This document shows positions 15,246 through 21,129 of a DNA stretch of 21,129 bases, piece after piece. A program made the translations under genes and the position numbers. This DNA comes from an uncultured Bacteroidota bacterium (GTDB lineage Bacteria > Bacteroidota > Bacteroidia > Chitinophagales > Chitinophagaceae). Position 1 is the first letter of the stretch; the number at the start of each line of letters is the position of its first letter. The stretch lies in contig CAMLGR010000080.1 of NCBI GenBank assembly GCA_946479615.1, positions 1-21,129 of the forward strand, written 5' to 3'. A model generated the notes under the pieces. It was not told the DNA's origin, ran no database searches, and saw nothing but the letters and a program-made list of their open reading frames with translations.

Positions 15246-16637
15246 ATGAAAAAAGTACTGCTTGCGACTTTTTTACTGTCAGTAGTTCATAATTCCTGTA
15301 AACTGATGAAGAAAAATGAAGATGAAGAAAAAAACAACGCCAGTAGCATGACAAGTGGATTTAAAGCCGTGCCATGGGCGCATACGACGAATATATATGA
15401 AGTGAATGTCAGGCAATATAGCCCCGAAGGCACATTCAAAGCTTTTGCAAAACATCTTCCCCGCCTGAAGGATATGGGCGTACAGACGATCTGGTTCATG
15501 CCCATAACACCGATCGCACAAAAAAACAAGAAAGGTTCCTTAGGCAGTTATTATGCCTGTTCGGATTATACATCTATCAATCCCGAATTCGGTACCCTCG
15601 ACGATTTCAAGGCTGTGGTGAAAGAGGCCCACCAGATGGGATTGAAAGTGATCATCGACTGGGTGGCCAACCATACGGGTTGGGATCATGTGTGGACCAA
15701 AACACATCCTGATTATTATGAGAAAGATTCTGCCACCAACGATTTCAAGATCGCCAGTGGGATGGATGATATCATTGAACTCGATTATAAGAACCCGGCA
15801 TTACGTAAAGCAATGATCGATGCCATGAAGTACTGGGTAACGGAATGTGATATCGATGGTTATCGTTGCGATCTTGCTTCCTGGGTAGAAGTTGATTTCT
15901 GGCAGGAAGCCCGTCCACAGGTGGATGCAGTAAAACCTTTGTTCTGGCTGGGCGAGTTCGATGAAATAGAAAGCCCGGAATATGGAAAAGTCTTCGATGC
16001 CAGTTATACCTGGAAATGGATGCACCTGACGAAAGATTTTTACCAGAACCATTTGCAACTGGTGGTACTCGATTCATTACTGGAAAAATATACAGCGATC
16101 GGTGATTCTTCAATGAGAGCCTGGTTTACCACCAATCATGATGAGAATACCTGGAACGGTACCGAGTATGAAAAGTATGGTAATATGGCCAGAGCGCTGG
16201 CAGTATTCAGTTGTACCTGGGATGGTGTTCCGCTTATTTATAATGGACAGGAAATACCAATGCTGAACAAACGTCTTGAATTTTTCGACAAAGACCCCAT
16301 TCCCTGGGCAGATAAAGAAGAGTTACATGATTTTTATAAAACATTATTTAACCTTCATGCCAGCAACCCTGCCTTGAGAGGTGGTGATCCGGCAGCGGCT
16401 ACTTATCGCATCAAAACAACTAATGATGGAGGCGCTTTTGTTTTTCTCCGGAAGAATGGCAATCATGAAGTACTGGTAATTATCAATCTTTCCTATACAT
16501 CCAAACTCAAATTCGATATCATCGACGAAAGGGTAAAAGGAAGTTTCAAAAATGTTTTCTCCGGTAATATGCATGATCTTGACCGCCGCCGGACTTTTGA
16601 TATGGAAGCGTGGGAGTATCTGGTCCTGGAGAAATAA
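15246..16637 (+). CDS. Exported GH13 alpha-amylase family glycoside hydrolase
   Basis: 463 aa. It has an N-terminal hydrophobic signal (KVLLATFLLSVV) ending near Cys18 in HNSC; this may be a weak lipobox, giving an envelope lipoprotein, but the -3 and -2 residues are atypical. GH13 regions: I with DWVANH (138-143), II with GYRCD (nucleophile Asp209, Arg207), III with GEFDE (acid/base Glu237), IV with TTNHDE (His298, Asp299). The catalytic triad is complete, so the enzyme should be active on alpha-1,4-glucans; the exact product cannot be told. A C-terminal beta domain follows (about 380-463). It may supply maltodextrins taken up for cytoplasmic metabolism; no SusC/D transporter is in the window. 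The gene ends 5 bases before a perfect hairpin. Confidence 0.93.
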   Translation: MKKVLLATFLLSVVHNSCKLMKKNEDEEKNNASSMTSGFKAVPWAHTTNIYEVNVRQYSPEGTFKAFAKHLPRLKDMGVQTIWFMPITPIAQKNKKGSLGSYYACSDYTSINPEFGTLDDFKAVVKEAHQMGLKVIIDWVANHTGWDHVWTKTHPDYYEKDSATNDFKIASGMDDIIELDYKNPALRKAMIDAMKYWVTECDIDGYRCDLASWVEVDFWQEARPQVDAVKPLFWLGEFDEIESPEYGKVFDASYTWKWMHLTKDFYQNHLQLVVLDSLLEKYTAIGDSSMRAWFTTNHDENTWNGTEYEKYGNMARALAVFSCTWDGVPLIYNGQEIPMLNKRLEFFDKDPIPWADKEELHDFYKTLFNLHASNPALRGGDPAAATYRIKTTNDGGAFVFLRKNGNHEVLVIINLSYTSKLKFDIIDERVKGSFKNVFSGNMHDLDRRRTFDMEAWEYLVLEK

Positions 16638-16641
16638 TGAA

Positions 16642-16726
16642 AAAATCAAAATTCAAAAGTAAAAAATAAAAAAAACTCACTGGTGTAGTGAGTTTTTTTT
16701 ATTTTTTACTTTTGAATTTTGATTTT
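16642..16726. terminator. Perfect 39-bp-arm hairpin, bidirectional terminator (family D)
   Basis: Arms 16642-16680 and 16688-16726 are exact reverse complements around a 7-base loop. The inner stem is GTGAG/CTCAC followed by T8-A-T6 on either strand, a classic intrinsic terminator in both directions. The outer part repeats the TTCAAAA/TACTTTTG iterons of the hairpin at 6211-6274. The right arm overlaps the htrA stop codon. Confidence 0.93.
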
Positions 16727-18260
16727 AATTGTCATTGTCTTCTCCCAAATCAATCTGGTACGTATACACTCCATTGTACCCGGGATAGATACCTTCGAGT
16801 TTGATCTTTCCATATCCTGTACCTAATGACTGCGCAAATTCTTCTGTATTCTTTATATCACGGCCATTGACAGTAGTGATGATGAAACCCTGTTCCATCC
16901 GCGTTTTGCTGAAAGGCCCGTCTGATTTTATTTTCTTTACTACAACACCACCTTCTACTTCATACTTGGTAGCTTTGGCAGCATCCAGGTTTTCCAGTTC
17001 CACACCCAGTCTGTCGCCGATCACTTCTGCTGTGGAGATATCCACGCTGCTGATCTCACCTTTCAATACTACTTCAGTATTATAATCTTTACCGCCACGG
17101 GTATAAGATACTTTTACTTTATCACCGGGTTTGAAGCTGGCAATCTGTCCGCTCATTTCAAGACCCGTAGTAACAGGAGTTCCGTTTATCTTGGTGATTA
17201 CATCACCTTTTTGCAAACCGGCTTTGGCAGCTGCACCATCAGAAGGTACTGCCAGTGCATACACACCCAGGCCATCTTTTACGCCGGATCTTTTTACCCA
17301 ACCTTCATTGTCGACAGTAGGATAAGAGATACCGAGATAACCTCGTTTTACATCACCGAATTCGATCAGGTCGTTCACGATCTTTTTAACGATGTTGACA
17401 GGGATCGCAAAGGAATAACCGGCATAGGTACCGCTTGGTGCGAGGATAGCTGAGTTGATACCGATAAGCTGGCCGTCCGTATTGATCAATGCACCACCAC
17501 TGTTACCCTGGTTCACGGCTGCATCCGTTTGTATAAATGATTCTATCGGTGACTGGCTCTGGCGGCCATTGATACCGATCGTTCTTCCTTTGGCGCTTAC
17601 AATACCTGCTGTAACTGTAGCTTCAAGTGTAAGCGGGTATCCGACTGCCATTACCCACTGACCCAGTGCTACATTATCAGAATTGCCATAGATCATATAA
17701 GGAAGGTGTTCGGCATCCACTTTCAATACAGCGATATCACTGCTGGGATCGCGGCCGATCACTTTGGCCTTGAATACCTTTTTGTTTTCATTCATCGTCA
17801 CGGTGATCTCATCGGCAACGCCATTGCCACCATCAGAGATCACGTGGTTGTTGGTAACGATATAACCATCCTCGCTGATGATCACACCACTACCGGAAGC
17901 ACGTTGCTCGGGCTGGATCTGCGGTCCGAAGTTGAAGAACTGGTCAAACAGGTCTTCCATATCATTCCCATTGCCGCGTGTGCGGTTGCGGGGGAGTTCA
18001 TTGCTGATCTTGCGCGCCGGAATTTTTGTTTTGATATGTACGACAGCAGGTACGGCTGCATTCGCAGCTTTGGTGAAATCTACCGGGTCGCCTGCAGTCG
18101 CCACGTTGTCAAAAAATCCTGCATAGTTGGCAGGGATCTTATTGTCGCCCGATTGGACAAAAGAGGTTTGTTTGGAGGTTAATTTTCCATAGGTCCATAC
18201 ACTTCCAACAGCTGATACAGCACTTACCGCTACTACCAGCAAAAGGTGTTTCCATTTCAT
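16725..18260 (-). CDS. htrA: Periplasmic serine protease of the HtrA/Deg family
   Basis: 511 aa. An N-terminal hydrophobic segment (residues 5-22) is a signal peptide or membrane anchor. The trypsin-like domain carries His139 (VTNNHV), Asp175 (SSDIAVLK) and Ser254 (QGNSGGAL). Two PDZ domains follow (about 320-415, with YLGIS and AGLQKGDVITKING, and 430-511). Such proteases degrade or refold misfolded envelope proteins. The start at 18260 (MKWKHLLLV) is chosen because it sets the signal at the N-terminus; a frame open to 18362 adds 34 residues of leader. The loop before the domain has an unusual RNRTRGNGND stretch, which may be the LA loop. Transcribed alone. Confidence 0.95.
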   Translation of the reverse strand: MKWKHLLLVVAVSAVSAVGSVWTYGKLTSKQTSFVQSGDNKIPANYAGFFDNVATAGDPVDFTKAANAAVPAVVHIKTKIPARKISNELPRNRTRGNGNDMEDLFDQFFNFGPQIQPEQRASGSGVIISEDGYIVTNNHVISDGGNGVADEITVTMNENKKVFKAKVIGRDPSSDIAVLKVDAEHLPYMIYGNSDNVALGQWVMAVGYPLTLEATVTAGIVSAKGRTIGINGRQSQSPIESFIQTDAAVNQGNSGGALINTDGQLIGINSAILAPSGTYAGYSFAIPVNIVKKIVNDLIEFGDVKRGYLGISYPTVDNEGWVKRSGVKDGLGVYALAVPSDGAAAKAGLQKGDVITKINGTPVTTGLEMSGQIASFKPGDKVKVSYTRGGKDYNTEVVLKGEISSVDISTAEVIGDRLGVELENLDAAKATKYEVEGGVVVKKIKSDGPFSKTRMEQGFIITTVNGRDIKNTEEFAQSLGTGYGKIKLEGIYPGYNGVYTYQIDLGEDNDN

Positions 18261-18421
18261 ATTCGTAAGTGATTTAAAAATTTGATTACAATGATTTATC
18301 CGGAACAGTAGACTTTTCAAATTCTGTGCCTCGTCTATACAAAATAACAATCTGACAGACAAAGGTTGAAGCCGCTCATTTAGTTTAACAAATCATTTAC
18401 TAAGGCTTTCGTACTTCACTA

Positions 18422-18429
18422 CAAATTTA
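18422..18429 (-). promoter_or_regulatory. Possible promoter box of htrA
   Basis: TAAATTTG on the minus strand matches TAnnTTTG, about 160 bases before the ATG; the upstream element is weak. A stress-type promoter closer to the gene is possible but none was recognised in 18261-18421. Confidence 0.3.
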
Positions 18430-18448
18430 TTAAAGAAATAGAGAAAAT

Positions 18449-18555
18449 CGGGAAATTTCGGAATTGGAAAATTCGGAAACTGAAGCTCTGCACATCTATT
18501 ATTGATCTAAATGCTGATGAATCAGCAATTTCCCAATTTCAAAATTCCCAATCAG
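18449..18555. repeat. Inverted repeat of GGAATTT-type iterons (family E)
   Basis: The left arm (18449-18477) and right arm (18526-18555) are degenerate 7-8 bp units in opposite orientation. A separate perfect TGCTGAT-GA-ATCAGCA hairpin sits in the middle (18512-18527). The right arm reaches into the stop codon of the acyl-CoA reductase gene, so it may be its 3' hairpin, lying upstream of htrA. Confidence 0.7.
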
Positions 18556-19553
18556 CCCCAATTCACCAGGAACTGCATCGTATCCACTCCATCCGCATAA
18601 TCGGTCAGTTGCGGGTATTGCGCCTGGCCAAACGGGGTATGACCTCTTCCAACAACGCATTGCAGTTCGGGTTTGTCTTTTAATGAAGCATGTACAGTTG
18701 GGAGATCGGTATACGTTTCGTAATTGAGCTGGCTGATCGGTGAGAAAAAAGCAGCTTCTTCCACCAGCAACAAGGCCGGTGTGCTCATGTATATCTTTTT
18801 ATTCAACAGGTGAAGCGCGAGGTTGTAATCGTAATTGTTCTTGTATTTGTGGTGTTCGCCCAGCCAGTCATATTTTTTAAAAATAGTTAATAACCGGATA
18901 AAGTCATATTCTTCCGGAACATAGATCTTGGTCACATTCCGGCAGCCTAACCCAAAATAAAGAAATACATCATCGGCCAGTAATTCCAGTTCAGCAGTTG
19001 ATTCATTACCGGTCAGTACGGCCACTGCTGTTTTATTGCGGCGGATGATATGCGGATATTTACCAAAGTAATAATCAAAATAACCGGCTGAATTATTACT
19101 GCCTGTGGCGATATACCCATCACAACCTTTGAGCATATCAGCAAATGAAAGCAGGGTATTGACGTCAGGGTTCCAGGAAGCCATGGTACTAACCAGATGA
19201 GGAATTAATACCTTGTCCTTTGAAGATGATTTGATCACGGCGCCATGACCAGTTGCAAAAACCGATAACAGGTCGTGAAAGCCCACCATTGGAATATTAC
19301 CTGCCATGACAATACCGATTGTTTTGGGATCACTTGTTTCTTCAGGCACTTTATAGGACGCGGTCCATTGGGTAAGAATATCTTTTTTTAAAAAAGATTG
19401 AGCTATCGACTGTTCGGCTTTTTCAATAAAAGAAGGAATGAACCATCCGTTTTCATAAGAGGCTTTTTCTTTGGCCTGCAGCCAGGCTATATCACCGGAT
19501 AACATATACCCGCCTAACCGGCTTAATAAATCTATTCGCTCTTGTAATTTCAT
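18552..19553 (-). CDS. Acyl-CoA reductase (LuxC-like family)
   Basis: 333 aa from the ATG at 19553. It resembles Bacteroidota proteins of the LuxC/acyl-CoA reductase type, within the aldehyde dehydrogenase superfamily. Seen: TIGIVMAGNIPMVGFHD, a nucleotide-loop-like segment; GCDGYIATGSNNSAGYFDYYFG; and FGLGCRNVTKIYVP with the likely catalytic Cys. Such enzymes reduce fatty acyl groups to aldehydes with NADPH, but the product here is unknown. Shorter than LuxC itself (about 480 aa). It is divergent from a ferredoxin gene, a pairing common in this phylum; a functional link is plausible but unproven. An alternative TTG start two codons upstream is unlikely. Confidence 0.85.
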   Translation of the reverse strand: MKLQERIDLLSRLGGYMLSGDIAWLQAKEKASYENGWFIPSFIEKAEQSIAQSFLKKDILTQWTASYKVPEETSDPKTIGIVMAGNIPMVGFHDLLSVFATGHGAVIKSSSKDKVLIPHLVSTMASWNPDVNTLLSFADMLKGCDGYIATGSNNSAGYFDYYFGKYPHIIRRNKTAVAVLTGNESTAELELLADDVFLYFGLGCRNVTKIYVPEEYDFIRLLTIFKKYDWLGEHHKYKNNYDYNLALHLLNKKIYMSTPALLLVEEAAFFSPISQLNYETYTDLPTVHASLKDKPELQCVVGRGHTPFGQAQYPQLTDYADGVDTMQFLVNWG

Positions 19554-19577
19554 CAGCAAAGATTAAATTTGTCGTGA

Positions 19578-19585
19578 TAACTTTG
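19578..19585 (+). promoter_or_regulatory. Promoter box of the ferredoxin gene
   Basis: TAACTTTG is an exact TAnnTTTG match, 35 bases before the ATG. No clear TTG was seen at the usual spacing. Confidence 0.5.
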
Positions 19586-19620
19586 CCACAAAAATAATTT
19601 TAACCCATTAATTGCTTATT

Positions 19621-19968
19621 ATGGCTATCAAAATAACAGATGAATGTATCAATTGCGGGGCCTGCGAACCAGAATGTCCCAACAATGCGATCTATGAAGG
19701 TGGTGTGGAATGGGCAGTAGCGGATGGAACTTCGGTAAAAGGACAATTTACATTAATGGATGGCTCGGTAGTGGATGCTGACCAGAAAAATGCACCCCTG
19801 GCGGTTGATGTTTACTATATCACACCCAATAAATGCACTGAATGCCAGGGATTTCATGAAGAACCTCAATGTGCGGCGGTATGCCCGGTCGATTGCTGTG
19901 TGCCTGATGAAATGTACCAGGAAACAGTCGATCAGCTGATCGCCAAGAAAGAAAAAATGCATATGTGA
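19621..19968 (+). CDS. 2[4Fe-4S] ferredoxin
   Basis: 115 aa, acidic, cytoplasmic. The first cluster motif is [12 protein letters not shown] (C-x2-C-x2-C-x3-CP) near residue 10. The second is [18 protein letters not shown] (C-x2-C-x8-C-x3-C) near residue 70. Between them is an insertion of about 45 residues, and the C-terminus is a charged helix, as in the Allochromatium-type two-cluster ferredoxins. It carries low-potential electrons to reductases. The start at 19621 ([13 protein letters not shown]) follows the family; a TTG three codons earlier is less likely. It is followed by several hairpins and a terminator. Confidence 0.95.
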   Translation: MAIKITDECINCGACEPECPNNAIYEGGVEWAVADGTSVKGQFTLMDGSVVDADQKNAPLAVDVYYITPNKCTECQGFHEEPQCAAVCPVDCCVPDEMYQETVDQLIAKKEKMHM

Positions 19969-19979
19969 TGTGCATAACT

Positions 19980-20125
19980 AATAGGCCCTGAAAGCCTATT
20001 CTGGCCGGATTTTCTCTACTTTAGACATAATATTAATACAGCAGTTCTACTGCTAAATTAGTGGCGGGTGATATTTCCCGTCGTAAAAAGGTGAAGGAGA
20101 AACGGCCTTCACCTTTCTTATTTGT
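19980..20125 (+). ncRNA. Cluster of hairpins after the ferredoxin gene, candidate structured 3' UTR or small RNA
   Basis: Four successive stems on the plus strand: ATAGGC/GCCTAT (19981-19999), GCAGT/ACTGC (about 20041-20053), GGCGGG/CCCG (about 20062-20081) and the strong terminator stem below. There is no open reading frame of note. It could be an ordinary structured 3' UTR or a small RNA processed from or transcribed independently of the ferredoxin mRNA. No known RNA family was recognised. Confidence 0.3.
20088..20125 (+). terminator. Intrinsic terminator downstream of the ferredoxin gene
   Basis: AAGGTGAAGG (20088-20097) pairs perfectly with CCTTCACCTT (20106-20115) and is followed by a T-rich run. 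The remaining bases to 20240 show only an AT-rich region leading to ddl, with no exact promoter match. Confidence 0.85.
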
Positions 20126-20240
20126 TGCAGATCCTGTTTCGGGGTATAAAACCAGGAAATATGTGTTTTTTAGCAAATCAAATTTCCGGTAACCCGGATT
20201 TTCTTCAATATTTGTGGGGCAAAACCATTATCATCGTTAC

Positions 20241-21129
20241 ATGAAGAAGAACATAGCTTTGGTGACCGGCGGTTTTTCAGGCGAAGCAGTTATATCCTAT
20301 AAAAGTGCCGTTACAATCGATTCCCATCTCAACAGGAAACAATTCAGAGTTTATAAGATCGATATCAATCCTAAAGGTTGGTTCTATGAACTGACCGATG
20401 GAAGAAAAGTGGAAGTAGATAAAAACGATTTTTCCTTACAACTCGATTCCCAGAAGATCAATTTTGATGCTGTTTTTATCGGTATTCACGGAACGCCCGG
20501 AGAAGATGGTAAACTGCAGGGATATTTCGATACGCTGAAGATCCCTTATACCAGTTGTGATGCAGCTACCTCTGCCATCACGTTTAATAAACGATATACT
20601 GTCGCTGTCGCAAAAATGGCCGGTATTGCTGTAGCAGAATCAGTCCTGCTGATCAGGAACAGTATTGGCAATCCCGAAGAAGCCATCTCGAAGCTGCGGT
20701 TTCCCGTGTTTGTAAAACCAAACAATGGAGGATCCAGCATCGGTATGTCAAAAGTAAATGCAGCTTCCGACGAGCTCGGTGTGGCTATTGAAAAAGCCTT
20801 TCGCGAAGATGACCAGGTATTGATAGAAGAATTTATCAGCGGTCGCGAATTTACCATTGGCGTTTTTAAAACCAATGGTACGATCGTCACGCTGCCTATT
20901 ACAGAAGTGATCAGCAAGAAGGAATTTTTCGATTACGAAGCAAAATATGAAGGCGCTTCGACAGAAGTTACACCTGCACAGGTAGACGAATCCATTGCTG
21001 ATAAAGTAAGAGATGCAGCCCGCACGATCTATAGTATATTCAATTGCCGTGGTATAGTACGGATAGATTTTATCTATCATGAAGAAAGCGGCCGCCGAGC
21101 AGGCTGCCGCGGAGGCGAGCAACGTGTGC
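20241..21129 (+). CDS. ddl: D-alanine--D-alanine ligase (3' incomplete, end probably chimeric)
   Basis: The frame is open from the ATG at 20241 to the edge (296 codons); the family is about 310-370 aa. It joins two D-Ala with ATP for peptidoglycan synthesis in the cytoplasm. ATP-grasp features: N-terminal LVTGGFSGEA, FIGIHGTPGEDGKLQG, the P-loop-like FVKPNNGGSSIGMSKV, IEEFISGREFTIGVF, and RGIVRIDFIY, which carries the first metal-binding Asp. The next block should be the metal-ligand segment E-x-N-T-x-P-G. Instead, after HEESG, the frame reads RRAGCRGGEQRV, from DNA with 33 G/C among the last 42 bases. The gene is thus probably intact in the genome and the last ~42 bases do not belong to it. 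Confidence 0.93.
   Translation, partial: MKKNIALVTGGFSGEAVISYKSAVTIDSHLNRKQFRVYKIDINPKGWFYELTDGRKVEVDKNDFSLQLDSQKINFDAVFIGIHGTPGEDGKLQGYFDTLKIPYTSCDAATSAITFNKRYTVAVAKMAGIAVAESVLLIRNSIGNPEEAISKLRFPVFVKPNNGGSSIGMSKVNAASDELGVAIEKAFREDDQVLIEEFISGREFTIGVFKTNGTIVTLPITEVISKKEFFDYEAKYEGASTEVTPAQVDESIADKVRDAARTIYSIFNCRGIVRIDFIYHEESGRRAGCRGGEQRV
21088..21129. other. GC-rich terminal segment, likely assembly or cloning artefact
   Basis: The final 42 bases contain 33 G/C, begin with a NotI-like GCGGCCGC, and break the ddl protein alignment exactly where they begin. Everything before is moderately AT-rich. Confidence 0.6.

Noticed and set aside
17706..18182. 158-residue plus-strand frame inside htrA
   Set aside because: Antisense shadow of a secure protease gene with complete catalytic triad.
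18261..18362. Longer N-terminus for HtrA
   Set aside because: It would bury the signal peptide behind 34 residues.
20546..21122. Minus-strand frames over ddl
   Set aside because: Antisense to a clear ATP-grasp ligase.

Overview
The window looks like a chromosomal segment of a Bacteroidota bacterium, most likely a member of the Chitinophagaceae or a close relative. The evidence is the protein flavour (long-form IspH, NADP-type isocitrate dehydrogenase, a LuxC-like acyl-CoA reductase divergent from a two-cluster ferredoxin, an Nramp transporter fused to a universal stress domain) and the promoters, which fit the Bacteroidota pattern TTG/TTTG-N18-21-TAnnTTTG. Upstream regions are A-rich and lack strong Shine-Dalgarno sites. 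There are no phage, plasmid, CRISPR, tRNA or rRNA signals; gene content is mostly housekeeping.

Layout. 1-2069 (-): 3'-truncated multi-pass membrane protein with two extracytoplasmic sensor regions, one Cache-like. 2426-2836 (-): SnoaL-like protein. 3185-4510 (-): ahcY with a strong terminator. 4666-4965 (+): small conserved-type protein. 5080-5547 (+): exported protein resembling an M23/LytM domain without its metal ligands. 5695-6186 (-): GNAT acetyltransferase. 6283-7515 (-): icd. 7704-8306 (+): Crp/Fnr-type regulator. 8445-10983 (-): mntR-mntH operon with an operator-like palindrome lying on the promoter. 11125-12093 (+): lipoprotein of unknown function. 12179-13834 (+): short GT35 alpha-glucan phosphorylase homologue lacking the PLP lysine. 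13900-15126 (-): ispH. 15246-16637 (+): exported GH13 alpha-amylase. 16725-18260 (-): HtrA/Deg protease. 18553-19553 (-): acyl-CoA reductase. 19621-19968 (+): ferredoxin. 20241-end (+): ddl, 3'-incomplete, whose last ~42 bases look foreign to the gene.

The most unusual feature is between the genes. Many intergenic gaps hold short degenerate iterons of about 7 bp (sometimes 8), with a different iteron in each family (GTGAATG, CTATGTG, AGGTGTT, TTCAAAA-type, AATTCAT, GGAATTT, GGATTAAT), usually arranged as two facing arms that can fold into a long hairpin. They sit at gene ends, in convergent gaps, or in divergent promoter regions. One (16642-16726) has perfect 39-bp arms and must act as a bidirectional terminator or very stable 3' stem. 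Two copies of another family share a conserved core in opposite orientations, as expected of a dispersed, once-mobile element. Some arms carry a TACTTTTG box that matches the -10/-7 promoter element.

Functional links: the exported amylase and the cytoplasmic glucan phosphorylase homologue may belong to maltodextrin metabolism, although ispH separates them. MntR and MntH form a manganese uptake and sensing unit. Other genes are independent housekeeping units with their own promoters.
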